Part shown: positions 22,578 through 30,135 of the stretch, piece by piece | Layout of the letters: each line of letters opens with the position of its first letter | Position numbering within the stretch: the stretch's first letter is position 1 | Source: Chloroflexota bacterium | Lineage (GTDB): Bacteria; Chloroflexota; Dormibacteria; CF-121 | Reading direction: 5' to 3' | DNA: 33,914 nt | Assembly (NCBI GenBank): GCA_005881215.1 | Contig: VBDZ01000007.1 | Coordinates: forward strand, 1 to 33,914 | Made by a program: the position numbers and the translations under genes | Notes under the pieces: model-generated | Database searches by the model: none | What the model was told of the DNA's origin: nothing | Seen by the model: only the letters and a program-made list of their open reading frames with translations

Positions 22578-22946
22578 ATGCCGGTTCGAGGGATTCGCGG
22601 GGCAACGACCACACAAGAAGACAGCGAGGTGGCGATCATCGAGGCAACCAGCGAGTTGCTCGCAGAAATCGCGCGCGAGAACGCGCTCGATCCGGATGAC
22701 ATCGCGGCCGCCTGGTTCACGACCACACCCGATCTGACGGCGGAGTTCCCCGCCGCGGCCGCTCGTCAGCTCGGTTGGGGCGATGTGCCCCTGATGTGCG
22801 CGCACGAGATGGCGGTGCCGGCCTCGAATCCGCGCAGCCTTGCCCGTTGTATCCGGGTCCTCCTGCTGGTCAACACCACCGTGCCTTCGTCGGCGATCCA
22901 CTTCGTTTATCTGCGGGGCGCCGAAAAGCTCCGGGTGACGGCATGA
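22578..22946 (+). CDS. aroH: Chorismate mutase, AroH class (monofunctional)
   Basis: 122 aa, the usual length of the trimeric AroH-type chorismate mutase, which converts chorismate to prephenate. Family blocks are clear: VRGIRGATTTQEDSEVAI, the catalytic Arg near the N-terminus, FTTTPDLTAEFPAAAARQLGW, PLMCAHEMAVPASNPRCIR-like region and VYLRGAEKLR. The Shine-Dalgarno AGGAGG is followed by an 8-9 nt spacer to ATG 22578. It is the first structural gene of the operon, downstream of the putative leader peptide, and its 3' end overlaps aroF as ATGA. Placing the mutase with DAHP synthase and TyrA lets the cell coordinate entry into and branching of the pathway. Confidence 0.95.
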   Translation: MPVRGIRGATTTQEDSEVAIIEATSELLAEIARENALDPDDIAAAWFTTTPDLTAEFPAAAARQLGWGDVPLMCAHEMAVPASNPRSLARCIRVLLLVNTTVPSSAIHFVYLRGAEKLRVTA

Positions 22947-23965
22947 TCATCGTGATGCGCCATGACGCGACCTCGGCGCAGGTGGCGGCGGTGGTCGCTC
23001 AGGTCCAGGCGCACGGGATGCGCACCCACCTGAGCGACGGCGACGAGCGGACCGTGATCGGCGTGATCGGAACCAATCCCTTCGCGCTGCGGGATCTCTT
23101 TATCGAGGCCCCCGGCGTGGCTGAGGTGGTTCCCATCACCAAGCCCTTCAAGCTGTCGAACCGCGAGTTCCGGTCGCGCGACACCCGGATCAAGGTCAAC
23201 TCCCACGAAGTCGGCGGCGATCGGATCTGGATCGTGGCCGGGCCGTGTTCGGTCGACAACGAAGAGCTGTACCTCGAAAGCTGCCGGCTGGTGCAGGCGG
23301 CCGGGGCCCACGCCCTGCGTGGCGGTGTCTTCAAGCCACGCACCTCGCCCTACAGCTTCCAGGGGCTGCGCGCGGGCGGGGTCGAGATCCTTCGCGAAGC
23401 GCGCCGCCAGACCGGTCTCCCGCTCGTCTGCGAGGTGCTGGCGCCGGCCGACATCGACACGCTGGCGGAGCTCGCCGACGTGTTACAGATCGGGGCCCGC
23501 AACATGCAGAACTTCGCCCTGCTGTCCGAGGTAGGCCGGCTACGCAAACCGGTCCTCCTGAAACGCGGCATGTCGGCGACGATCGAAGAGTGGCTACTGT
23601 CGGCCGAGTACATCCTGAGCCAGGGAAACTACCAGGTCATCCTTTGCGAGCGGGGCATCCGCACCTTCGAGACCTACACCCGCAACACCCTGGACCTCAA
23701 CGCCATCCCGCTGATCAAGGAGCTGAGCCACCTCCCCATCATCGTCGACCCCAGCCACGGCACCGGCCGGCGTTCACTGGTCACGGCGATGGCGCTGGCC
23801 GGCATCGCCGCCGGCGCCCACGGCCTGATGGTCGAGGTGCACGCCCAACCGGAGGTCGCGCTTTCCGATGGCGCGCAGTCGCTCACCCCCCAGGCATTCC
23901 GGCAGTTGGTCGAGCAGGTCGACGCCGTTGCCGCCGCGCTCCAGCGGCCGGTCGGAGTCTCGTGA
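22943..23965 (+). CDS. aroF: 3-deoxy-7-phosphoheptulonate (DAHP) synthase, type I-beta with N-terminal regulatory domain
   Basis: 340 aa from ATG 22943, overlapping aroH. The N-terminal ~70 residues (MIIVMRHDATSAQVAAVVAQV...GTNPFALRDLF) form the ferredoxin-like regulatory domain known from the Thermotoga-type enzyme. The barrel shows VAGPCSVDNEELYL, RGGVFKPRTSPYSFQG, QIGARNMQNFALL, LLKRGMSATIEEWL, LCERGIRTFE and IVDPSHGTGRR, with the expected metal and substrate residues. It catalyses the first step of the shikimate pathway, PEP + erythrose-4-P. The regulatory domain implies feedback inhibition by an aromatic end product (family knowledge). Residues from the track start at 22775 read through aroH and are excluded. 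Confidence 0.96.
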   Translation: MIIVMRHDATSAQVAAVVAQVQAHGMRTHLSDGDERTVIGVIGTNPFALRDLFIEAPGVAEVVPITKPFKLSNREFRSRDTRIKVNSHEVGGDRIWIVAGPCSVDNEELYLESCRLVQAAGAHALRGGVFKPRTSPYSFQGLRAGGVEILREARRQTGLPLVCEVLAPADIDTLAELADVLQIGARNMQNFALLSEVGRLRKPVLLKRGMSATIEEWLLSAEYILSQGNYQVILCERGIRTFETYTRNTLDLNAIPLIKELSHLPIIVDPSHGTGRRSLVTAMALAGIAAGAHGLMVEVHAQPEVALSDGAQSLTPQAFRQLVEQVDAVAAALQRPVGVS

Positions 23966-24777
23966 TGCGAGTCGGGATCATCGGTCTGGGTTTGATCGGT
24001 GGCTCCCTGGCGCTTGCCCTGCGCCAGCTCGGACGCTCGATCGAAGTCATCGGCGTGGCCAAGCGGGCGGAAAGTGCGGCCGAAGCGACCCGGCGCGGTG
24101 CGGTCGATCGAGCCTCAACGGATCTGGCGGACCTCTCGGACTGCGACATCGTGGTCATCGCCACCCCGATCGAGGAGATTGCCGTTGTGATGGAACGGCT
24201 CGGTCCCCTCGTCGCGACCGAAACGCTCATTACCGATGTCGCCAGTGTCAAGCGGCCGGTTCTCGACTGGGCACAGCGCTTACCGAACCCATCGCGTTTT
24301 CTCGGTGGTCACCCGGTGGCTGGCAAGACGCGAACTGGGCTGGCGGCGAGCGATGCCGCCATCTTTGCGCACGAGCCGTGGATTTTCACGCCGGTCGAGG
24401 GTCAGGATGTCCGGCCGTTCGATACCTGGTTCGAGATCGTGCGCGCGATCGGCGGCACCGTGAGCTTCATGGGCGCCGACGCGCACGACCGGCAGATGGC
24501 CTTTCTCAGCCACCTGGCGTTCGTGGTGAGCGCGGCCTTCTCCGAAACGATCCAGAAAAACGCGGATCCGACGGCCGGCGGGCCCGGCTACCGCAGCCTG
24601 GTTCGTCTCGCCGGTGGGGAGCCTTCGATGTACGAGGCAATCGCGCGGGAAAACCGCGACGCCCTGGTCGACGCGATCGACCGCTTCGACGCCGTCCTGC
24701 ACCGCTATCGCCAGCGAATCGGCGACGGCGCTCGGGTGCGGGAACTGTTCGGCGGAGCCGTGCATGCCGGGCGCTGA
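23965..24777 (+). CDS. tyrA: Prephenate (cyclohexadienyl) dehydrogenase
   Basis: 270 aa from ATG 23965, sharing one base with the aroF stop (TGATG). NAD(P)-binding motif GIIGLGLIGGSLALAL is at the N-terminus, then VVIATPIEEI, LITDVASVK and the catalytic-site signature FLGGHPVAGKTRTG. SHLAFVVSAAF and the C-terminal helical domain complete the TyrA fold. It oxidatively decarboxylates prephenate to 4-hydroxyphenylpyruvate for tyrosine synthesis. There is no ACT domain, so feedback control must come from elsewhere, such as the AroF domain or transcription. Cofactor specificity is not certain. Confidence 0.93.
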   Translation: MRVGIIGLGLIGGSLALALRQLGRSIEVIGVAKRAESAAEATRRGAVDRASTDLADLSDCDIVVIATPIEEIAVVMERLGPLVATETLITDVASVKRPVLDWAQRLPNPSRFLGGHPVAGKTRTGLAASDAAIFAHEPWIFTPVEGQDVRPFDTWFEIVRAIGGTVSFMGADAHDRQMAFLSHLAFVVSAAFSETIQKNADPTAGGPGYRSLVRLAGGEPSMYEAIARENRDALVDAIDRFDAVLHRYRQRIGDGARVRELFGGAVHAGR

Positions 24778-24787
24778 GGTGGACCAG

Positions 24788-26191
24788 ATGGAGCTGGTGC
24801 AGCCGGCATCGCGCATTGCCGGGCAGCTCAGGGTCCCCGGTGACAAATCCATCGCGCACCGGGCGCTGATCCTGGGAGCACTCGCGGACGGCGACTCGGT
24901 GATCAGCGGCCTGCCCGAGGGTGAGGACGTGCGCGCGACGGTTGCCTGCCTGCGAAGCCTCGGCGTCACGATTGCTCCGTCGCCAATCTCTCCCTCCCCC
25001 TTGTGGGGAGGGCAGACAAAAGGTCCCTCCCCCTTGTGGGGAGGGTCGGGGAGGGGGTACAAGATCTCGCCTGCACCCTCTGCTGGAGGAGCCGGTTGGG
25101 GATTCGCAACCCCGCACGGTCCGCTCGACTGCGCCAACTCGGGGACAACGATGCGTCTGCTGGCGGGCGTGCTGGCCGGGAGCCGCGTGTCCGCCACGCT
25201 GGACGGCGATGCATCACTCCGGCGGCGGCCGATGGCTCGCGTCATCGAGCCCCTGCGCCGGATGGGCGCCCGGATCGACGCCAACGACGATCGCGCGCCG
25301 CTGATCGTGACCGGCACTCCACTACAGGGACGACATCACGTCCTCCCGGTGGCGAGTGCCCAGGTCAAGAGCGCCCTCCTCCTTGCGGGCCTGGCGGCCA
25401 GCGGACCCACCACGATCGTCGAACCCATGCCAACGCGCGATCATAGTGAGCGGTTGCTCACCGCCATGGGCGCGGAGCTCCGCGTCGAGGCGGGCACGGT
25501 CGAGTTGCGCCCGTCGCACCGGCCATTGCGTTCGATCGAACTGACGGTGCCCGGCGATTTCTCGTCGGCGTCCTACTGGTTGGCGGCCGCGGCGATGCGG
25601 CCCGGCTGGTCGGTAACGATTCAGGGTCTCGGACTGAATCCGACGCGCACCGCCTTCCTGCGCCTGCTCGAGTCCATGGGTGCCGAGGTCGTCGTCGAGC
25701 TCCGGTCGGGCGAGATCGAACCACTCGGCTCGGTCACCGTCGTGGGTGATCGACTCCGGGCGATCGACCTCGGAGCTGCTGACGTCGCGGCCGCGATCGA
25801 CGAGATTCCGGCCCTGGTCGCCGTCGCCACCCAGGCGAAAGGAGTGACCCGGATCGAGGGCGCGGCCGAACTCCGAGTCAAAGAGAGCGATCGGATCGCC
25901 GGCATGGCAGAGGGATTGCGTCGGATGGGCGCGCGGGTCGACGAGCGACCAGATGGGATCAGCGTCCACGGACCCACCGCCCTGCGGGGCACCACGGTCG
26001 GCTCGAATGGCGATCATCGGATCGCCATGGCGCTGGCGATTGCCGGGCTGGTGGCGTCAGGTCCGACGACCATCGCGGATGCCGACTGCGTCGCCGTCTC
26101 CTACCCGGGATTCTTCAGTGAGCTCCGGAGCATCTCGACCGAGCAGTTTCCCTCCCCCGCTGGCGGGGGAGGGTCAGGGTGGGGGCGGTGA
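24788..26191 (+). CDS. aroA: 5-enolpyruvylshikimate-3-phosphate synthase carrying palindromic-repeat insertions
   Basis: 467 aa from ATG 24788, with GAGGTGG as Shine-Dalgarno; ATG 24764 is an alternative overlapping tyrA. EPSP synthase motifs are intact: VPGDKSIAHRALILGALADG, LDCANSGTTMRLLAG, ASAQVKSALLLAGL, VPGDFSSASYWLAAAA, RVKESDRIAGMAEGLRRMGA and NGDHRIAMALAIAGLVA. Between LRSLGVTI and GPLDCANSGTT, where orthologues have about 20-25 residues, there are about 45: SPSPLWGGQTKGPSPLWGGSGRG...PAPSAGGAGWG. These are encoded by two clear repeat copies plus a degenerate one. The C-terminus also ends in repeat-encoded sequence (FPSPAGGGGSGWGR). Catalysis is probably kept, since all motifs survive. 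Confidence 0.94.
   Translation: MELVQPASRIAGQLRVPGDKSIAHRALILGALADGDSVISGLPEGEDVRATVACLRSLGVTIAPSPISPSPLWGGQTKGPSPLWGGSGRGYKISPAPSAGGAGWGFATPHGPLDCANSGTTMRLLAGVLAGSRVSATLDGDASLRRRPMARVIEPLRRMGARIDANDDRAPLIVTGTPLQGRHHVLPVASAQVKSALLLAGLAASGPTTIVEPMPTRDHSERLLTAMGAELRVEAGTVELRPSHRPLRSIELTVPGDFSSASYWLAAAAMRPGWSVTIQGLGLNPTRTAFLRLLESMGAEVVVELRSGEIEPLGSVTVVGDRLRAIDLGAADVAAAIDEIPALVAVATQAKGVTRIEGAAELRVKESDRIAGMAEGLRRMGARVDERPDGISVHGPTALRGTTVGSNGDHRIAMALAIAGLVASGPTTIADADCVAVSYPGFFSELRSISTEQFPSPAGGGGSGWGR
24992..25057. repeat. Palindromic repeat copies B1 and B2, in frame inside aroA
   Basis: B1: CCCTCCCC (24992-24999) / GGGGAGGG (25005-25012). B2: CCCTCCCCC (25025-25033), TTGT, GGGGAGGG (25038-25045), then TCGGGGAGGGGG. 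The two share the block TCCCTCCCCCTTGTGGGG and are read as SPSPLWGGQ and PSPLWGGSGRG. A decayed third copy may follow at about 25075-25105 (read PAPSAGGAGWG). Confidence 0.88.
26150..26185. repeat. Palindromic repeat copy C, at the aroA/aroE junction
   Basis: CCCTCCCCCGC (26150-26160) / GCGGGGGAGGG (26163-26173), 11-bp arms, then TCAGGGTGGGGG. It encodes the last residues of AroA (FPSPAGGGGSGWG), and its G-rich tail is the only Shine-Dalgarno-like sequence before aroE. Confidence 0.88.
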
Positions 26192-26976
26192 GCTCATCCG
26201 TCCTCCTCTTGGGCGACGCCGTTTCGCGGAGCCTCTCGCCCGCGATGCAGAACGCCGCCTTCGAGGCGCTGCAGATCGATTGCCACTACCTGGTTCGCGA
26301 GGTGGGACGCGCCGGCCTGGCGGCCGCCATCGCGGATGTCCGCGGCGACCATCAGATCCTCGGCGCCAACGTCACCATCCCGCACAAGGAATCGGTCATT
26401 CCCCTGCTCGACGAGCTCGACCCGCTGGCTCGTCGGGTCGGCGCGGTCAACACCGTCAGCCGGCAGGGCGGAAGGCTGAAGGGTTGGAATACTGACGTCG
26501 AGGGTTTCCGGTGCGCACTCGCCGAAATATCGTCCTCCCCCCTCGTGGGGGAGGGTCAGGGTGGGGGGTATGGTCGCGTTGCAATCATCGGCGCCGGTGG
26601 AGCCGCGCGGGCGGTTGCCGCGGCGCTGCCGCCCGCTGCTGAAATCTGGGTGATCGCGCGGAACATTGACCAGGCGCGACGCCTGTGCGACGACCTGAAT
26701 CTCGAGCGCGGCGGGCCGGTCGGCATCGAGGCGATGCAGACAACCGTCGACCGCGCCGAGCTGGTCGTCAACGCCACTCCCGCGGACCTGCCGCCGGCGT
26801 CCTGGCTGCGACCCGACCAACTGCGCTTCGATCTGCGGAGTCGTCGATCAGCCGAGGGCCGGGCCATGCTGCTGCATCAGGGCGCCGCATCGTTCGAGAT
26901 CTGGACCGGGCGGCCGGCGCCGCTCGCCGTCATGCGCGCCGCGCTGGAGCGTGCCGCTCAGGCGGTGCCGGCATGA
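26188..26976 (+). CDS. aroE: Shikimate dehydrogenase with repeat insertion and shortened C-terminal motif
   Basis: 262 aa from GTG 26188, overlapping the aroA stop (GTGA); GTG 26179 is the track start. It reduces 3-dehydroshikimate with NADPH. The substrate domain has SRSLSPAMQNAAF, LGANVTIPHKESV with the catalytic Lys, GAVNTV and GWNTDVEGF. The Rossmann domain has VAIIGAGGAARAVAAAL and VVNATPADL. The interdomain linker contains SSSPLVGEGQGGGYG, encoded by repeat copy D. Near the end the usual DxxYxPxxTxLL...A block is missing: RFDLRSRRSAEGRAMLLHQGAASFEIWTG skips about 16 residues including the conserved Tyr. The enzyme may be active with altered binding, or may be decaying. Confidence 0.9.
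   Translation: MSSSVLLLGDAVSRSLSPAMQNAAFEALQIDCHYLVREVGRAGLAAAIADVRGDHQILGANVTIPHKESVIPLLDELDPLARRVGAVNTVSRQGGRLKGWNTDVEGFRCALAEISSSPLVGEGQGGGYGRVAIIGAGGAARAVAAALPPAAEIWVIARNIDQARRLCDDLNLERGGPVGIEAMQTTVDRAELVVNATPADLPPASWLRPDQLRFDLRSRRSAEGRAMLLHQGAASFEIWTGRPAPLAVMRAALERAAQAVPA
26534..26568. repeat. Palindromic repeat copy D, in frame inside aroE
   Basis: CCTCCCCC (26534-26541) / GGGGGAGG (26547-26554), then GTCAGGGTGGGGGG. It is read as SSPLVGEGQGGG between the substrate and NADP domains of AroE. Confidence 0.88.
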
Positions 26977-28118
26977 CGTTGCGGTTCCTCACCGCGGGCG
27001 AATCTCACGGCGAACGGCTGACGGTGATTCTCGACGGCGTTCCGGCCGGCCTGACTCTTCGCGAGGAGGACCTGGCGGCCGATTTGCGACGCCGGCAGGG
27101 TGGGCACGGCCGGGGCGGAAGGATGGCAATCGAACAGGATGCCGCCCACATCGTGGCCGGCGTTCGAGGCGGCCTCACGCTCGGCTCGCCGATCACGCTG
27201 GAAATCGCGAACCGCGACTGGGAGAACTGGCGGCAGGTGATGGCGGTCGACGCCGCGGAGGTCAAGCGGAAACCGATCACCCGGGTGCGCCCCGGCCACG
27301 CGGACCTGGCCGGCATGCTGAAGTACGGAGCCGATGACGCCCGCGACGTCCTGGAGCGAGCCAGTGCCCGCGAGACCGCGGCTCGGGTGGCGGCGGGCGG
27401 CGTGGCCAAGCTGCTGCTCGGCGAATTCGGCGCCCACGTCCGCAGCTACACGCGGTCGATCGGAGGCATAGATGCTGCCGTGCCGGCTTCGATCGACTGG
27501 GCGGCGGTCGAATCGTCACCGGTCCGATCTCCAGACCCGGAAGCCGGAGCGGCGATGGTGTCTGCGATCGACGCCGCCCGTGAATCTGGCGACACGCTTG
27601 GCGGGGTCTTCACCGTGATCGCCGACGGCGTCCCGCCGGGACTGGGCAGCTACCGGCAGTGGGACACCCGCCTCGACGGCCTGCTCGCCCAGGCGGTGGT
27701 CAGCATCCCGGCGTGCAAAGCGGTCGCCATCGGCGATGGGGAAGAGGCCGCGCGCCGGCCCGGCTCACAGGCGCATGACGTCCCGGTTTACGACGACGGT
27801 CGGTTGCGCCACGAGACCAACCGCGCCGGCGGCCTGACGGGCGGCATCACCAACGGCGAACCGGTGGTGGTGCATGGCTTCATGAAGCCGATCTCGACCC
27901 TGCTCAAGCCGCTGGCGACGGTTGACCTGAAGACGAAAGAGCCCGCCCGCGCCCACTACGAGCGGAGCGACATCTGTGTGGTGCCGGCAGCCGGTGTCGT
28001 GGGCGAAGCCATGGTCGCGCTCGTCCTGGCCGGCGCGCTTCTCGAAAAGTTCGGCGGCGACTCTGTCAACGAGCTCCGGCGAAATGTCGAAGCCTATCTG
28101 CAGCAGGTGCGCCGGTGA
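26973..28118 (+). CDS. aroC: Chorismate synthase
   Basis: 381 aa from ATG 26973, overlapping aroE as ATGA. It is an FMN-dependent enzyme that makes chorismate from EPSP, the last shikimate step. Family blocks: TAGESHGERLTVILDGVPAGL, RRQGGHGRGGRMAIEQD, RVRPGHADLAGMLKYG, DVLERASARETAARVAAGG, SCHAxP-like central region and the C-terminal GGITNGEPVVVHGFMKPIST and SDICVVPAAGVVGEAMVALVLA. Length and motif order are normal. No repeat insertion is seen here, in contrast to aroA and aroE. It overlaps aroKB as GTGA. Confidence 0.96.
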   Translation: MTLRFLTAGESHGERLTVILDGVPAGLTLREEDLAADLRRRQGGHGRGGRMAIEQDAAHIVAGVRGGLTLGSPITLEIANRDWENWRQVMAVDAAEVKRKPITRVRPGHADLAGMLKYGADDARDVLERASARETAARVAAGGVAKLLLGEFGAHVRSYTRSIGGIDAAVPASIDWAAVESSPVRSPDPEAGAAMVSAIDAARESGDTLGGVFTVIADGVPPGLGSYRQWDTRLDGLLAQAVVSIPACKAVAIGDGEEAARRPGSQAHDVPVYDDGRLRHETNRAGGLTGGITNGEPVVVHGFMKPISTLLKPLATVDLKTKEPARAHYERSDICVVPAAGVVGEAMVALVLAGALLEKFGGDSVNELRRNVEAYLQQVRR

Positions 28119-29707
28119 ATAACGTGGTGCTCGTCGGCTTCATGGGGAGTGGTAAGTCCACCGTCGGGCCGATCCTCGCCAGGCTCCGAAACCGGCCATT
28201 TGTCGATCTCGATGATGAAATTGCGCAGGAGGCCCACCGTCCAATCCCGCGAATCTTCGCCGAAGAAGGTGAAGAAGGGTTTCGGCGGCGCGAGTCGCGG
28301 GCGCTGGAGCGCGCGTTGGGCCGCGAAGATTGCGTGGTCGCCGTTGGAGGCGGCGCTCCGAAGAACGACGACAACTGGGAACGCATCCGGAGTGGCAACT
28401 GGGTTGTGGCGCTCACCGCCGAACCGGCAGAACTCGCCCGCCGACTCAGTGGGTCGACTGAACGGCCCCTGCTTCAGCCGGACCCACCGTCCGCGATTGC
28501 TTCGCTGCTACGGGAACGTCTGCATCGCTATCTCGAGGCGGATCTGGTGGTCAGCACCGATGACGTTGCCCCAGAGCTGATTGCCCGGCGGCTGAACGAC
28601 CGGCTGGCCTCTCGTGGAATCGAGCGGGTGCGTATCGAGGTACCAGGCTCGCCGCACGAAGCGACCGTCGGCACGCGACTGCGTCCGCTCATCGCGTCGA
28701 CCCTGGACCGGCTGGCCGTCTCTGGAACCGTTGTCATCGTCAGCGACCCGATCGTGGTCGAGGCACACGGCGCCACCCTGCTTGACGAACTGTCGTCTGC
28801 CGGCATCAACGCCCGGCTGCACCGGGTGCCGGTGGGGGAACCGGCGAAATCACTGGACGTGCTCGCGGGGATCTACGAAGCGCTGGCTGCGGCCGGCGTC
28901 GATCGGGCCGGTGCGCTGATCGCCTTCGGCGGCGGCGCGGTCGGCGACGTCGCCGGATTCGCCGCCGCGACCTGGATGCGCGGCATCCGGTACATCCAGG
29001 TGCCCACCACGCTACTGGCGATGGTCGACAGCAGCATCGGCGGCAAGACCGCGATCAACCTGCCGGCCGGTAAGAATCTGGCCGGGGCGGTCCATCAGCC
29101 CTCGGCGATCTTCTGCGATCTCGACTACCTCGCCACCCTTCCGGATGACGAGTACCGCGCGGCACTCGCCGAGGTCTTCAAGGCCGGCGTGATCGCCGAT
29201 CGCGCTTTCTTCGACTGGCTAACGACCAATCTGGCGGCGTTGCTGGGTCGGGAACCAACCGTTGTTCTCCAGGCGGTGGCGCGCGCCATTCGGATCAAGG
29301 CCGCCGTCGTGGCGAGCGATCCATACGAAACCGGTCCCCGCGCGATCCTCAACTACGGGCACACCGTCGCCCATGCGCTCGAACGGGCGGCCGGGTACGG
29401 TCAGTTGCGACACGGTGAGGCGGTGGCGTGGGGCATGACGGTGGCGGCGCGCCTCAGCGTGCTGGCCATGAACTGCCCAGCGTCGGCCGCCGAAGCGCAG
29501 GACGAGTTGCTCCGCGCCAGCGGTCTGCTCGCGACGCGTCCCACCATCCGGAGCGCCGACCTGGTCGAGGCCATGCGCCACGACAAGAAGTCACGGGATG
29601 GGAGTCCACGCTGGGTCCTGCTGCGCGAGATCGGCAGCGTGGACTATGGCCGTAGTGTCGCCCCGTCGACCGTCGAGGCCGCCCTGGCGGAGGTGATGGG
29701 CGGGTGA
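28115..29707 (+). CDS. aroKB: Fused shikimate kinase / 3-dehydroquinate synthase
   Basis: 530 aa from GTG 28115. The shikimate kinase domain occupies about 1-167: P-loop VGFMGSGKST, shikimate-binding FVDLDDEI and FRRRESRAL, VAVGGGAP, and RPLL in the lid. The dehydroquinate synthase domain, about 170-530, has AFGGGAVGDVAGFAAATWMRG, PTTLLAMVDSSIGGKTAIN, AEVFKAGVIAD, metal-ligand block NYGHTVAHALE, RHGEAVAWGM and HDKKSRDGSPRWVLL. One polypeptide thus performs steps 2 and 5 of the pathway. Such AroKB fusions are known in some bacteria (for example Thermotoga). All catalytic signatures are present. It overlaps aroC and aroQ by 4 nt each. Confidence 0.96.
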   Translation: MNNVVLVGFMGSGKSTVGPILARLRNRPFVDLDDEIAQEAHRPIPRIFAEEGEEGFRRRESRALERALGREDCVVAVGGGAPKNDDNWERIRSGNWVVALTAEPAELARRLSGSTERPLLQPDPPSAIASLLRERLHRYLEADLVVSTDDVAPELIARRLNDRLASRGIERVRIEVPGSPHEATVGTRLRPLIASTLDRLAVSGTVVIVSDPIVVEAHGATLLDELSSAGINARLHRVPVGEPAKSLDVLAGIYEALAAAGVDRAGALIAFGGGAVGDVAGFAAATWMRGIRYIQVPTTLLAMVDSSIGGKTAINLPAGKNLAGAVHQPSAIFCDLDYLATLPDDEYRAALAEVFKAGVIADRAFFDWLTTNLAALLGREPTVVLQAVARAIRIKAAVVASDPYETGPRAILNYGHTVAHALERAAGYGQLRHGEAVAWGMTVAARLSVLAMNCPASAAEAQDELLRASGLLATRPTIRSADLVEAMRHDKKSRDGSPRWVLLREIGSVDYGRSVAPSTVEAALAEVMGG

Positions 29708-30135
29708 GGGTCCTGGTGCTGAACGGTCCGAACCTCGGCTCGCTCGGTCGGCGCGAACCCGAGGTCTATGGCACCCGCACCCTCGCCGACCTGGAAGGGC
29801 TCCTGACGGCTCGCGCCGCGGAGCTCGGCATCCAGCTTCACTGCCTGCAGTCGAACCACGAGGGTCAGCTGATCGATTGGATCGAGCGAGAGGCGGTGGG
29901 AACCGACGCCATCATCATCAACCCGGGGGCGCTGTCCCACACCAGCCTGGCGCTGGCGGACGCCTTGCGCGGGTCCGCAAAGCCGGTGATCGAGGTGCAC
30001 ATTTCCAACGTGTTCGCTCGCGAGCCGGAGCGGCATCGGATGGTGACGGCCGCCGCGGCGAAGGGTGTGATTTCAGGTCTCGGCTTTGACGGATACCTGC
30101 TGGCTCTGAATTTCGTCGCGACCCTGCGCGCGTGA
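29704..30135 (+). CDS. aroQ: Type II 3-dehydroquinate dehydratase
   Basis: 143 aa from GTG 29704, overlapping aroKB as GTGA. It dehydrates 3-dehydroquinate to 3-dehydroshikimate; type II enzymes are dodecamers. The signature RVLVLNGPNLGSLGRREPEVYG includes the catalytic loop with Arg and Tyr. QSNHEGQLIDWI, INPGALSHTSLALADAL, VEVHISN-like (IEVHISNVFAREPERH) with the catalytic His, and GVISGLGFDGYLLAL follow. Length is standard. This completes the pathway set in the operon. Confidence 0.96.
   Translation: MRVLVLNGPNLGSLGRREPEVYGTRTLADLEGLLTARAAELGIQLHCLQSNHEGQLIDWIEREAVGTDAIIINPGALSHTSLALADALRGSAKPVIEVHISNVFAREPERHRMVTAAAAKGVISGLGFDGYLLALNFVATLRA

Noticed and set aside
24985-25110. Frameshift or assembly error in aroA
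   Set aside because: The frame is continuous and all downstream EPSP synthase motifs are intact; the same element recurs in aroE and intergenically.
10860-26568. CRISPR array
   Set aside because: The repeats are scattered palindromes without regular spacers or cas genes.
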